The notes under the pieces were generated by a model. That model saw nothing but the letters and a program-made list of their open reading frames with translations, did not search any database and was not told the DNA's origin. From an uncultured Lachnospiraceae bacterium (lineage in GTDB: Bacteria; Bacillota; Clostridia; Lachnospirales; Lachnospiraceae), in the NCBI GenBank assembly GCA_910586955.1, contig CAJUMM010000007.1, forward strand, positions 1-56,571: a DNA stretch of 56,571 nucleotides, in the 5' to 3' direction. The position numbers were made by a program, and so were the translations under genes. Shown here in pieces: positions 41,517 to 50,868 of this stretch. Position 1 is the stretch's first letter, and each line of letters opens with the position of its first letter.

Positions 41517-41537
41517 CTATTTTCCACATTGTTTTGA

Positions 41538-42722
41538 CTATCTTACGGCTTTCCCATCCTTAATATGATGCTTCTCCACATAACCGGTGAGCATCAATGT
41601 GAGAGCTCCGTCTCCCGTTACGTTGCAGGCCGTGCCGAAGCTGTCCTGAAGGGCAAAGATGGTCAGCATCAAGGCCGTACCTGTATTGTCAAAGAGAAGA
41701 ATTCCCGTAATCAATCCCAGGGAAGCCATTACCGTTCCCCCCGGAACTCCCGGTGCGCCGATTGCAAAGACACCCAGCAGCAGGCAGAACAAAATCATAG
41801 TTCCCACTGAAGGCAGCTCCCCATAAAGAATCTGGGACACGGTCATGACAAAGAATACCTCCGTCAGCACGGAACCGCAGAGATGGATGTTGGCAAAGAG
41901 AGGGATGCCGAAATCCACCATGTCTTTTCTCAGAACCGAAGATTTCCCCGCACAGCGCAGGGCCACCGCCAGGGTTGCCGCAGAAGACATGGTCCCTACT
42001 GCCGTAATATAAGCCGGGCCGTAATGCTTTACCACTTCCATAGGATTCTTCCCGGAATATGCGCCGGCCAGCCCATAGAGCAGAGCCATCCAGAGATAAT
42101 GGCCCGCCATAACAATCAGGATCACCTTGATAAATACCGGGAACTGCTTGGTAATGGTCCCCTCATAGGCCAGGCCGCAGAAAGTGGACGCGATAAAGAA
42201 GGGCAGTACAGGAATCACAACCTTCGTCACCACTGCCAGCACCACCGCCTGGAACTCATCCAGCAGCTCCTCCAGCCTTTTGGATCTGGTCCAGGTAACA
42301 CCAAGTCCCACCAGAAGGGAAAATACCAGGGCGCTCATCACCGACATTACCGGAGGAATCTCCAGCTCAAAGAGCAGATCCGGAAGGCCTTTAAGCCCTT
42401 CCACCTCTGACACAATCGACAGATGGGGAATCAATCCGTACCCTGCTGCCATAGAAACCAGTGCCGCCCCCACAGAAGACACATAGGCCAGAATCAGCGC
42501 CACGCCCAAAAGCCGGGAGGCATTGTTTCCCAGTTTTGTGATGGACGGGGCAATAAACCCGATCACAATCAGGGGAACACAGAAGGTAATCAGCTGTCCC
42601 AGCACCTGCTTCACCGTCACCACCACATTCATAACCCCTTCATTTGCCACGAGCCCAAGCACAATACCCAGCCCTACGCCTACCAGCAGCCGGAAGGGCA
42701 GGCTTTTAAAAAATTTCTGCAT
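41538..42722 (-). CDS. Dicarboxylate/amino acid:cation symporter
   Basis: The 394-residue membrane protein belongs to the DAACS family of sodium- or proton-coupled uptake systems for glutamate, aspartate, C4 acids or serine/threonine. Seen are eight or so hydrophobic helices, the AVGTMSSAATLAVALRCA serine-rich hairpin (near 243-260), GAPGVPGGTVMAS and the LQDSFGTACNVTGDGA ligand-cation site near the C-terminus. The exact ligand cannot be told. ATG 42722 has GAGGGAG. It stands alone behind its own promoter. Confidence 0.92.
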   Translation of the reverse strand: MQKFFKSLPFRLLVGVGLGIVLGLVANEGVMNVVVTVKQVLGQLITFCVPLIVIGFIAPSITKLGNNASRLLGVALILAYVSSVGAALVSMAAGYGLIPHLSIVSEVEGLKGLPDLLFELEIPPVMSVMSALVFSLLVGLGVTWTRSKRLEELLDEFQAVVLAVVTKVVIPVLPFFIASTFCGLAYEGTITKQFPVFIKVILIVMAGHYLWMALLYGLAGAYSGKNPMEVVKHYGPAYITAVGTMSSAATLAVALRCAGKSSVLRKDMVDFGIPLFANIHLCGSVLTEVFFVMTVSQILYGELPSVGTMILFCLLLGVFAIGAPGVPGGTVMASLGLITGILLFDNTGTALMLTIFALQDSFGTACNVTGDGALTLMLTGYVEKHHIKDGKAVR

Positions 42723-42791
42723 AACGCAACTCCCTCTTTTCTTTCTACTATTATCTTACGCATCTGCAAATCACAGGAATACTCTTTTTTT

Positions 42792-42820
42792 ATTATATCG
42801 GAAACACCTGTCTGCCACAA
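42792..42820 (-). promoter_or_regulatory. Promoter of the dicarboxylate symporter gene
   Basis: On the minus strand TTGTGG and TATAAT are 17 bases apart, 69 bases before the start. Confidence 0.65.
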
Positions 42821-42849
42821 GAAAATTTGACAGGAAATCCGTTTTTGTC

Positions 42850-44136
42850 CTATTTTTTTTGTTTTTTCTGGCTGGAAAGCAGTTTGTCCAGATAAATGGA
42901 TTTAAACTGCTTGCTGGCTAAAGCCTGCTTCAGGGGCGGAAGCTTCAAAATTGCGGCAAATACCGCAGCCATAGCCCGGTGATTGGCAAAAGCCTGGTTG
43001 TCAAACACCAGGTTCTGCAGGGTTCCCTTCTCAATGGCCTGCAGCACAAAGCGGTGGGTACTGTTCACCGGAGTAATCACCTGCACCGGACGGCGGGCCA
43101 TCTCAATGGCTTTCGTGGGGCAGTTTGCGGCGCAGACCCCGCAGCCCAGGCAGATCTCCGGATCCACCTTAGCTTTCTTCTTTCCGTCTTCCCCCTCTGT
43201 CAGGGAAATGGCAAAGATGGGGCAGGCTTTCTCACATTTCCCACAGCCCACACATGTCTCCTTCTTTACCTGGGGGATATAGTTCGTGGTTGCTACCGGC
43301 TGCATAGGCGCAAATTTCCGGGCCGCCTGCAAAGCTTCGCAGCAGCAGCCGCAGCAGTTGCAGATAAAAGCCGGATCCTCCCGGACATTTTCCCCGATCT
43401 GCACCAGATTGTGGGCATAGGAGCGTTCCAGGGCGTCCATGGCCTCCGCCTTGTCAATAAGGCGGGCATAGCCTCCGTGCTCCGCCAGGGAACGGGCCAC
43501 ATTTCCGAAAGTCAGGCACACATCCAGGGGCGCGTCAATCTCACAGGGATGTCCTGCGTGGAGCATCTTGTGGCGGCAGTAGCAGGTTCCAAGGCCGATA
43601 TACTCTGCCTCCTCCACAATATGGCTGGCCCGCTCATGATCCAGGATATGAAGGGTATTCTTGTTGGTCAGCACCGGCTCCTGCACAAACACCCGTCCCA
43701 GCCGGGTCTCCGTCACAAAGAACAGGTCTTTTACAAAATCTTCCTCCACATTCATGTATTGGTAATACAGCTCACTCAAATATTTCTGGTCTATGTCTCC
43801 TCTGGTCCGCATCAGGGCAAACTCAATAAAGCCTGCCATAGGCGGCGGCATCACGAATTTGCGCACGCCATTGTGGTAAGAATCTACCAAAAGAGCCTTT
43901 TCGCACAAATGCGTCAGGAATTTCTCCGCTTTGGCCTCGCTGGTGTTCCAGATGCGGGCCGCCTTCTTCGCCGTAAACGGCCGCACGGGCAAAAGGGCCA
44001 CCCATTTAGCCTCCTTCTCCGTGTACAGCACCTGCAGAATTTTATAAAGGGTGTCCGATACCGGAGCACCCTGGGTAAACCAGTTGATCCGGTCCTCCAG
44101 ATTTTTATAAGCATCCCTGCTGGCAAGATGTCCCAT
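42850..44136 (-). CDS. 4Fe-4S protein with N-terminal winged-helix-like region
   Basis: The 428-residue protein combines an N-terminal helical region (to about 110, possibly a DNA-binding or interaction domain), a cysteine-rich middle with Cys185/187 (TCYCRHK), Cys198 and Cys207, the CNCCGCCCE cluster at 259-267, and two C-terminal ferredoxin motifs: CVGCGKCEKACP from 295 and CLGCGVCAANCP from 329, which bind two 4Fe-4S clusters. The rest is probably soluble. It is a member of a Clostridia group of uncharacterised Fe-S proteins; an electron-transfer or reductase-like role is likely. It starts 12 bases after the peptide deformylase gene with AGGAGG. Confidence 0.82.
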   Translation of the reverse strand: MGHLASRDAYKNLEDRINWFTQGAPVSDTLYKILQVLYTEKEAKWVALLPVRPFTAKKAARIWNTSEAKAEKFLTHLCEKALLVDSYHNGVRKFVMPPPMAGFIEFALMRTRGDIDQKYLSELYYQYMNVEEDFVKDLFFVTETRLGRVFVQEPVLTNKNTLHILDHERASHIVEEAEYIGLGTCYCRHKMLHAGHPCEIDAPLDVCLTFGNVARSLAEHGGYARLIDKAEAMDALERSYAHNLVQIGENVREDPAFICNCCGCCCEALQAARKFAPMQPVATTNYIPQVKKETCVGCGKCEKACPIFAISLTEGEDGKKKAKVDPEICLGCGVCAANCPTKAIEMARRPVQVITPVNSTHRFVLQAIEKGTLQNLVFDNQAFANHRAMAAVFAAILKLPPLKQALASKQFKSIYLDKLLSSQKKQKK

Positions 44137-44148
44137 CTCTCATTCCTC

Positions 44149-44631
44149 CTATCCCTTTTTCATAACAAACGATTTGTTATCCACGGCCCGCATCGTAGCT
44201 AAAATACCGTCCAGATGATCGTACTCATGCTGAATCAATTCCGCCATATCATCATCCATGGACATCTTTTGTTCCTGCCAGTTTTCATCACGGTAATACA
44301 GAATACAATGGCGGTGACGGCGCACCCGCACCAGCAGATTGGGAAAAGACATACAGTCGTCCAAGAGTTCTATCATCTCCTCCCCAACAAACTTAAGGGT
44401 AGGGTTAATAATGACATAGGGCTTGTCCGTAAGAATACAAATCACCCGTTTTTTCACCCCAATCTGCGGCGCTGCGATTGCACGGCCAAAGCCGTAATCC
44501 CGGCGGATTCCCCGGATGCAGTCAAACATATCCGTAAATACAGGCTTAAGCTTCTCCAATTCTTCCTGTCTCACATCCTCAGAAATTTCATACAGCTGAG
44601 GATCTCCAAGCAGCAGTATCTCTCGTTCCAT
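44149..44631 (-). CDS. def: Peptide deformylase, divergent
   Basis: Peptide deformylase removes the formyl group from new proteins. The 160-residue protein has the three metal-site motifs: GFGRAIAAPQIG, DDCMSFP carrying the Cys ligand, and QHEYDHLDG with the catalytic Glu between the two His ligands. The second motif differs from the usual EGCLS, so it is a divergent paralogue, perhaps a specialised deformylase. I chose ATG 44631 (AGGGAG eight bases away) over an ATG 15 codons upstream that lacks a good site. It is co-transcribed with the 4Fe-4S protein. Confidence 0.88.
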   Translation of the reverse strand: MEREILLLGDPQLYEISEDVRQEELEKLKPVFTDMFDCIRGIRRDYGFGRAIAAPQIGVKKRVICILTDKPYVIINPTLKFVGEEMIELLDDCMSFPNLLVRVRRHRHCILYYRDENWQEQKMSMDDDMAELIQHEYDHLDGILATMRAVDNKSFVMKKG

Positions 44632-44778
44632 CTTTTGTTCTCCCTGCTTTTTCTGTTTTCCTTTTATATGTCTCATTTTAAATTAATTTCCTGCAATTTG
44701 CAATCCATACTTGCAACACCGCATAAAGCCCCTGGATCTTACATATATTTCCTTGAGATTCACAAAAAGGAAGCCTCC

Positions 44779-46212
44779 ATGCGCACTTTCAGCACCTTCA
44801 TCGAAACCCTCAATCAATATCTCTGGGGTCTTCCCATGATTGTCCTCCTTTTCGGTACCCACCTTTTCATGACCTGGAAAACCGGTTTTATCCAGCGGAA
44901 AACGCCTCTGGCCATCCGCCTGTCCCTAACCCGGGACCAGGCTTCCTGCGGCGATATCAGCCCCTTTGCCGCCCTCTCTACCTCCCTTGCCTCCACCCTG
45001 GGCACCGGCAATATCATCGGCGTGGGGACAGCTATCGCCCTGGGAGGCCCGGGGGCCGTCTTCTGGTGCTGGCTGACCGGCGTTTTCGGCATGGCAACTA
45101 CCTATGCAGAAGCCCTGATCGCTATCAAATACCGGGTAAAAACTACGGACGGCCGGATGCTGGGAGGGGCCATGTACGCCCTGGAACGGGGACTTGGGAT
45201 GAAACCACTTGGAGTTCTCTTCGCCTGCTTCGGTGTCCTTACCTCTTTCGGCATCGGCTGCGGCGTCCAGGTAAATGCCATCTCCACCATTGTAGACTCC
45301 GCCGTCAAATCTGCCGTCTCCGGAACCGGTTCTGCCCTGGATCGCCTCCTTTTGCAGCGCCCGGACGCCGTCTGTCTGGCCGTGGGCCTTGTCACCGGCC
45401 TTATCACCTGCGCCGTCATCCTTGGCGGTGTCCGCTCCATTGCCCGGGTCTGTGAAAAACTGGTTCCTTTTATGGCGGGCTCCTACCTTCTGGGCTGCAT
45501 GGTCCTCCTCTATCTCAACCGGGCCTTTCTGGGGGAAGCCCTGTCCTTAATTCTATCTGGTGCCTTTACCGATACCAGGGCCGCCGCCGGGGGCCTTGCA
45601 GGCTCCGGCCTGATACTGGCTGCCCGCTACGGCATTGCCCGGGGCCTCTTTTCCAACGAGGCCGGCATGGGCTCCGCTCCCATCATTGCAGCTGCGGCCA
45701 AAAGCCGCAACCCGGTGCGCCAAGCCCTGATTGCCTCCACCGGAACCTTCTGGGACACCGTGGTGGTATGCCTTATTACAGGCCTGGTTCTTATCAGCAG
45801 CCTGCTGAACGGCGGTCTTCCCACAGACTCCGTCTCCGGCGGAGAGCTCACCAGCCTTGCATTTTCCCGGATTCCCTATCTGGGAAGGCCTATTTTAATC
45901 TTCGGGATTATCACCTTCGCCTACGCCACCATCCTGGGCTGGTCCTACTACGGAGAGCGCTGCCTGGAATACCTCTTTGGGAAAATATCCCTGTTTCCCT
46001 ACCGTTTTCTCTGGATTCTGGTCCTGGTCTTTGCACCCGTCATACGCCTGGAACTGATCTGGAGCATTTCCGATACCCTGAACGCCCTGATGGCAATTCC
46101 CAACCTGGCCGCCGTCCTGCTGCTCTCCGGTACGATAGCTAAAGACACCCGCTATTATCTGAAACACCTGGATGAAACCGATTCTTCGCCTGTGCCTGTA
46201 CGGCGGCGGTAG
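44779..46212 (+). CDS. Alanine/glycine:cation symporter family protein (AGCS)
   Basis: The 477-residue membrane protein imports alanine, glycine or similar with sodium or proton. It shows about 10-12 hydrophobic helices and the family fingerprint STLGTGNIIGVGTAIALGGPGAVF (split at GVGTA) near 75-100, and the IARGLFSNEAGMGSAP segment near 290. I chose ATG 44779, with an AAGGAAG five bases away; a frame extends upstream to 44215 but overlaps the deformylase gene on the other strand and has no site. It diverges from the deformylase gene across about 150 bases. A C-terminal Arg/Pro-rich tail ends at 46212. Confidence 0.9.
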   Translation: MRTFSTFIETLNQYLWGLPMIVLLFGTHLFMTWKTGFIQRKTPLAIRLSLTRDQASCGDISPFAALSTSLASTLGTGNIIGVGTAIALGGPGAVFWCWLTGVFGMATTYAEALIAIKYRVKTTDGRMLGGAMYALERGLGMKPLGVLFACFGVLTSFGIGCGVQVNAISTIVDSAVKSAVSGTGSALDRLLLQRPDAVCLAVGLVTGLITCAVILGGVRSIARVCEKLVPFMAGSYLLGCMVLLYLNRAFLGEALSLILSGAFTDTRAAAGGLAGSGLILAARYGIARGLFSNEAGMGSAPIIAAAAKSRNPVRQALIASTGTFWDTVVVCLITGLVLISSLLNGGLPTDSVSGGELTSLAFSRIPYLGRPILIFGIITFAYATILGWSYYGERCLEYLFGKISLFPYRFLWILVLVFAPVIRLELIWSISDTLNALMAIPNLAAVLLLSGTIAKDTRYYLKHLDETDSSPVPVRRR

Positions 46213-46357
46213 GGGGTAGCTCTACCCCGTTTACTGCGGGCCTTTTTCTGCTTCGTCTGCGTCCGGTTTTGTATAAAGGCATATCTTTGTCCATCTTTTC
46301 ATATCTTAGGATAACCGCAGCTATTCAGCCTGTACAAATTTCCGGGAGGAGAAATCC

Positions 46358-49030
46358 ATGATAAACAACAACGAACAACTCCGGGGACAGAATATTCTGG
46401 AAGAGGGACATCAAAAAACCATGCCGGAGGCCTTTCTGGAGCAGCTCAACGATCCGCTGATCTTTATTTTATTTATAGCCGCCGCCATTTCCATGCTTTT
46501 GGGAGAAATCAGTGACACCGCTATTATTCTGGCTGTGATCCTGGTCAACTCCGTGGTGGGCGTCATTCAGGAGGGAAAGGCCCAGAAAGCCCTGGAAGCC
46601 TTAAAACAGATGGCAAGTCCCACGGCCCTGATCCGCCGTGACGGCATCCAGAAGGAAATTCCGGCCCGGGATCTGATTCCCGGAGACATTGTCTGCCTGG
46701 ACGCAGGAAGGCAGGTTCCGGCCGATCTGAAGCTCATTTCCGTAAACAGCCTGAAAATCGAGGAATCCGCCCTGACCGGGGAATCCCTTCCGGTAGAAAA
46801 AGATCTGAAGACTCACAACAAAGCCTACATGTCCACCAATGTCACCTACGGACGGGGAGAGGGCGTGGTGACTGCCATTGGTATGGATACGGAAATCGGG
46901 CGCATTGCCCGCCTGATCAACGAATCTCCCTCCGAGATTACGCCTCTGCAGAAACGCCTTGCCGATCTGGGTAAAGTGCTGAGCATCGTATCCGTCCTTC
47001 TCTGTGCCCTGCTCTTTCTGATCGCTGTCCTCCAAAGGCGGGATGTAGTGGAAATGCTGATTACCGCTATCTCCCTGGCCGTGGCCGCAGTCCCCGAAGG
47101 CCTTCCGGCCATTGTCACCATGGTACTGGCTTTAAGCGTCTCCCGGATGGTACGTGTCAATACCATTGTCAAACGCCTCCCCAGTGTGGAAACCCTTGGC
47201 TGTGTCAGCGTAGTCTGTTCGGACAAGACCGGGACCCTGACCCAGAATAAAATGACGGTCACTGCCTGCTATTCTAACGGCAAAATTGTGGAAGCATCTA
47301 CGCTAAACCGGGAAACAGACCGGCACCTTCTGGAAGGCTTTGCCCTCTGCAACGACGCCGTCCTTACGCCGGAAAGCCGCCTTGGTGATCCCACGGAACT
47401 GGCTCTTCTGGATCTGGCCCGCCGTTTCTATCTGGAACGGCCGGAACTGGAACAGCGGATTCCCAGGGTGGACGAGATTGCCTTCGATTCCGGCCGGAAA
47501 ATGATGACCACCCTTCACCGGGCCGGAGGAAGCACGGTTTCTTACACCAAAGGTTCTCCAGACGAAATCCTGAAGCGCTGCGATACCATTCTTTTAAATG
47601 GACGGGTAGTTCCCCTGGATGCCGGGAAGCGCAAGGAAATTGATACCGCCCTCCAGACCCTTTCGGGGAAGGCCCTCCGCCTTCTGGCCCTGGGCATGAA
47701 AACAGGGACCCTTCGTCCCTCTGAGAACAGCCTGACCTTTGTAGGCGCAGCCGGAATGATGGACCCCATCCGGCCGGAAGCAGTAAAAGCCGTCCGGGAT
47801 TTCCGTCAGGCCGGCGTAAAGACCGTTATGATTACCGGGGATCGGAAAGATACAGCCTTTGCCATTGCCCAGGAACTCGGCATTGCCCGCACTCCCTCGG
47901 ACTGCATGACCGGACCCCAGATTGACGCCTGCTCTTCCCAGGAATTGTCCCAAGCCCTGCAGCACACCTCCGTCTTCGCCATGGTATCCCCGGAACACAA
48001 GGTGCGCATTGTGAAAGCCCTGAAACACTCCGGGAAAATCGTGGCCATGACCGGAGACGGTGTCAATGACGCCCCTTCCCTGAAAGCGGCGGACGTAGGC
48101 GTTGCCATGGGAATCACAGGCACAGACGTAGCCAAGAATGCCGCAGATCTGGTTCTCACCGACGACAACTTCGCCACCATTGCCAAAGCTATCGCAGAAG
48201 GACGGGGAATTTACGAAAATATCCGGAAATCCGTGCTTTTTCTGCTCTCCTCCAACTTTGGGGAAATCATTACCATGCTTACGGCCATTCTGTTGGGGCT
48301 TGGCTCTCCTTTAAAGCCAAGCCATATTCTGTGGATCAACCTGATCACAGACTCCCTGCCTGCCCTGGCTCTTGGCGTGGATCGCAATGATCCCCGGCGG
48401 TTTATGAACCGGCCGCCCCGCTCTAAGGATGAAAGCCTCTTTGCCGGAGGCGGCCTGAACTGTACGCTCCTTTACGGCTTCCTCATTGCCTTTATCAGTA
48501 TGACCGCTTTCCTGAAACTCCCCATTACCATGCTGGCATCCCAAGGGCTGCCTGTGACCCTGGAGCATCTGCGGATACTGCTGGCGAAACCGGAAATCCT
48601 GGCCCGGTGCCAGACTTATTCCTTCACAGTCCTGGGCATTTCCCAGCTCTTTCATGCCGTGGGAATGCGGGATGTGGAGACTTCGGTTTTCCGTATGAAC
48701 CACCTGGCAAACCGGCTGATGATCGCCTCTTTCGCACTGGGTCTGGCCCTCCAGGCCCTGGTTACGGAGATTCCCTATTTCATCCGGGCTTTCGGCACCT
48801 GCCACCTGGCAGCCTCAGAGTGGCTGTCTTTGATCCTCCTGGCCTCCATGCCTATGATTGCCCACGAACTTCTGCTCTTTACGCCGGGCCGGATTTTAGA
48901 ACAGTTTCATCAAGGCCAGCAGAATGAGCAGCAAACCGCTGACCCAGCAGAGATTGGAGCGGCAATGGGACGAAATCAGGCGTCCCAGATAAGTGCCGGA
49001 GGCCACAGCCAAAGCGCCAACCAGGGCTGA
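46358..49030 (+). CDS. Calcium-type P-type cation ATPase
   Basis: The 890-residue protein is a P2-type ATPase: TGES at 140-143, PEGLP at 246-250 in the membrane, the phosphorylated Asp289 in SDKTGTLTQ, and TGDGVNDAP near 565-573, with the Na/Ca-type membrane helices. It probably exports calcium or another divalent cation. Its N-terminus starts at the point just before the first helix and lacks the first half of the usual cation-ATPase N-domain, but GGGAGGAG precedes the ATG, so this start is used. Residues from about 847 to 890 (Gln/Ala/Gly/Ser rich) are encoded inside the opposing ytaF gene and resemble nothing in the family, so they are probably a readthrough extension. Confidence 0.9.
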   Translation: MINNNEQLRGQNILEEGHQKTMPEAFLEQLNDPLIFILFIAAAISMLLGEISDTAIILAVILVNSVVGVIQEGKAQKALEALKQMASPTALIRRDGIQKEIPARDLIPGDIVCLDAGRQVPADLKLISVNSLKIEESALTGESLPVEKDLKTHNKAYMSTNVTYGRGEGVVTAIGMDTEIGRIARLINESPSEITPLQKRLADLGKVLSIVSVLLCALLFLIAVLQRRDVVEMLITAISLAVAAVPEGLPAIVTMVLALSVSRMVRVNTIVKRLPSVETLGCVSVVCSDKTGTLTQNKMTVTACYSNGKIVEASTLNRETDRHLLEGFALCNDAVLTPESRLGDPTELALLDLARRFYLERPELEQRIPRVDEIAFDSGRKMMTTLHRAGGSTVSYTKGSPDEILKRCDTILLNGRVVPLDAGKRKEIDTALQTLSGKALRLLALGMKTGTLRPSENSLTFVGAAGMMDPIRPEAVKAVRDFRQAGVKTVMITGDRKDTAFAIAQELGIARTPSDCMTGPQIDACSSQELSQALQHTSVFAMVSPEHKVRIVKALKHSGKIVAMTGDGVNDAPSLKAADVGVAMGITGTDVAKNAADLVLTDDNFATIAKAIAEGRGIYENIRKSVLFLLSSNFGEIITMLTAILLGLGSPLKPSHILWINLITDSLPALALGVDRNDPRRFMNRPPRSKDESLFAGGGLNCTLLYGFLIAFISMTAFLKLPITMLASQGLPVTLEHLRILLAKPEILARCQTYSFTVLGISQLFHAVGMRDVETSVFRMNHLANRLMIASFALGLALQALVTEIPYFIRAFGTCHLAASEWLSLILLASMPMIAHELLLFTPGRILEQFHQGQQNEQQTADPAEIGAAMGRNQASQISAGGHSQSANQG

Positions 49031-49450
49031 GGCGGCAAAAACCGCAGGGATCCGGGATGCCGCCACCCCTGCACCGATTCCCGCCGCCACACTGTCAAGG
49101 GAAAGGGCCGCTCCCAATGTCAGGGCTTCCCCCGGAGATACCAGATCGTCCTGATTTTTATTGGCCTCTTCGGCCTCATTGTGCCGGGAGCGGTCAAACA
49201 ATTTCACAACCCCAAGTACAAACAGCAGAACAAAACTAAACTGCCGGGTCAGATCCTGGGGAATCATATTGCTGACCATTTCCCCCAGAATCAGGGAAAC
49301 TGCCAGGGTCAGGCTTGACACCACGCTCACAATCAAAACAGAAAGAACCGGAACTTTTATCTTACTCACGCCATAGGCAAAACCAGCGGCAAAAGCATCT
49401 ACGGATAAGGCCGTCACCAGAAGAAGGATTTCCAAAATAAAAGAAAACAT
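48896..49450 (-). CDS. ytaF: YtaF-type sporulation membrane protein
   Basis: The 184-residue protein has about six hydrophobic helices, with the duplicated family motif (ALSVDAFAAGFAYG near 14-27 and LSLDSVAAGIGAG near 115-127) seen in YtaF and the related MntP exporters. YtaF is a sporulation-linked membrane protein of unknown chemistry; a metal-export activity is possible by family resemblance. Its 3' end overlaps the P-type ATPase gene tail to tail by 135 bases. The ATG lies right behind a 15-base hairpin whose arm includes the GGTGA ribosome site. Confidence 0.85.
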   Translation of the reverse strand: MFSFILEILLLVTALSVDAFAAGFAYGVSKIKVPVLSVLIVSVVSSLTLAVSLILGEMVSNMIPQDLTRQFSFVLLFVLGVVKLFDRSRHNEAEEANKNQDDLVSPGEALTLGAALSLDSVAAGIGAGVAASRIPAVFAASALVGALAVASGTYLGRLISSHCRSNLCWVSGLLLILLALMKLF

Positions 49451-49451
49451 G

Positions 49452-49498
49452 AAATCACCGGAATATTTTCATTTACGATTATCATATTCCGGTGATTT
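49452..49498 (-). terminator. Hairpin after the EndoQ gene, covering the ytaF ribosome site
   Basis: AAATCACCGGAATAT at 49452-49466 and its exact complement at 49484-49498 form a 15-base stem. On the minus strand the following bases are TTTCATG, the last three being the ytaF start, and the GGTGA site is in the stem. It may terminate the upstream gene or hide the ribosome site. Confidence 0.6.
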
Positions 49499-49520
49499 TA
49501 TAGTGTTGAATTAATGCTTT

Positions 49521-50747
49521 TTACGAAAACAAACGAATCTTCCCGTATTCTCCGTCAAATCCTGGAATTCGATCCACCTTCCCCTCCCGCAGGCGCCGGA
49601 TTCCCTCGGAAATCTCAGTCCCGCAAGCCTTCCGGATGTCCTCCACAGGAACATTGCGCAGGATCTCAAACTCCGATCCCAGCTTTTGCAGCATGGCCTC
49701 ATACTCCCTGGCTGCCTTTGCTCCGGAAGGAGCAAAGCCCATGGAAGCACCGATCACTTCCGGCAGAGGCATAAGGCTTTCAAACCTTTTCCCGCCCTCC
49801 CGCACAAAGCCCTCCGGCCGATCCGACAGCTGGCTGATACGGTGGGCTACGCCCATGGTCATCTTCTTTTTGCAGACCGGACAGATGCCTTCTGCCTCTT
49901 CCGCCTGGGCCGGGCTTTGGCAGACTCCGCATTTCCGATGGCCGTCATAGTGGTACTTCCCCTCCTCTGGGAAAAATTCAATGGTTCCCTCCAATCCATC
50001 TCCCTGCTGGATAGCCTGGTACAGGCCGTTATAGGACAGCTCCGTCTTAAGGAGGTTCGCCTCTCGTCCCAGTTTCCCCGGGGAATGAGCGTCGGAATTC
50101 GAGATAAGCTGGCACCGGTCCAGGGCAGAAACCTGCCAGTTCATAGGCGGATCCGAGGACAATCCCGTCTCCACGGCATGGACATAGGGAGCCAGATCTC
50201 CGTAACATTCCTCCATGCTGTCAAAACCGGATTTTGCCCCAAACAGGGCAAAGTGGGGTGTCCAGATATGAGCCGGCACATAGATGGCCTCCCGGCATTC
50301 CTCCAGTATTAATTCCAGTAATTCCCGGCAGCCAAGACCCAGGATCGGCCGGCCATCGGAATGAAGGTTCCCAATTTTCTCCAGCCGGGTTGACAGGTTT
50401 TCCGCCGCCTCCAGGCCGGGAAGCAGAATCAGGCTGTGAACCTTTCTGGTTTTTCCGTCCTTTTTATAGATAGAGCTGATTTCCCCGGTCACAACAAACT
50501 GCGGCTCCCAGGTGTCCGCCGCCCCACCTCCGTAAATCCGGTATTCTTTTTTCAGTCGGTAAAATCCGTTTCCCGCCGGCTTAAGCTTTTCTCTCAGCTC
50601 ATCCCTCCAGGCGGTATGGGTGAAATCCCCGGTTCCAATCAAATGAATCCCTTTGCGTCTGGCCCAGAAATCCAGCATTTCCGGCGTACAGTCTTTGCTG
50701 GTAGCATAGGCGTAATGGGAATGGATGTGCAGGTCTGCAATGTACAT
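49521..50747 (-). CDS. EndoQ family PHP-domain endonuclease
   Basis: The 408-residue protein has a PHP phosphoesterase domain (metal ligands His7, His9 and His11 in DLHIHSH, GTGDFTH near 39-45 and a later His-Pro-His-type region SDAHSPG), and a four-Cys zinc finger (CGVCQSP...CPVC near 275-296). This is the EndoQ family, which cuts DNA 5' of deaminated bases, especially uracil and hypoxanthine. ATG 50747 is the first; a TATAAT on the minus strand at 50787-50792 may be its -10. It stands alone, divergent from the MATE gene. Confidence 0.88.
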   Translation of the reverse strand: MYIADLHIHSHYAYATSKDCTPEMLDFWARRKGIHLIGTGDFTHTAWRDELREKLKPAGNGFYRLKKEYRIYGGGAADTWEPQFVVTGEISSIYKKDGKTRKVHSLILLPGLEAAENLSTRLEKIGNLHSDGRPILGLGCRELLELILEECREAIYVPAHIWTPHFALFGAKSGFDSMEECYGDLAPYVHAVETGLSSDPPMNWQVSALDRCQLISNSDAHSPGKLGREANLLKTELSYNGLYQAIQQGDGLEGTIEFFPEEGKYHYDGHRKCGVCQSPAQAEEAEGICPVCKKKMTMGVAHRISQLSDRPEGFVREGGKRFESLMPLPEVIGASMGFAPSGAKAAREYEAMLQKLGSEFEILRNVPVEDIRKACGTEISEGIRRLREGKVDRIPGFDGEYGKIRLFS

Positions 50748-50802
50748 GGGTGGGCCCTCTTTTCCCTTTGATATTTGAATTTTACCATTATATCACAATA
50801 TT

Positions 50803-50831
50803 TTGACAAATGGAAACCCCTCTTTTATCAT
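50803..50831 (+). promoter_or_regulatory. Promoter of the MATE exporter gene
   Basis: TTGACA and TATCAT are 17 bases apart, 37 bases before the exporter start. Confidence 0.65.
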
Positions 50832-50868
50832 AAAATAATAACAGCAAACACAGGAGAATGATTTCAGA

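Noticed and set aside
44215..44778. N-terminal extension of the AGCS symporter frame
   Set aside because: It overlaps the deformylase gene on the other strand and lacks a ribosome site; the family start fits ATG 44779.
46213..46228. Small GC hairpin after the AGCS symporter gene
   Set aside because: GGGGTAG and CTACCCC pair, but the loop has two bases and no T run follows, so it is not called a terminator.
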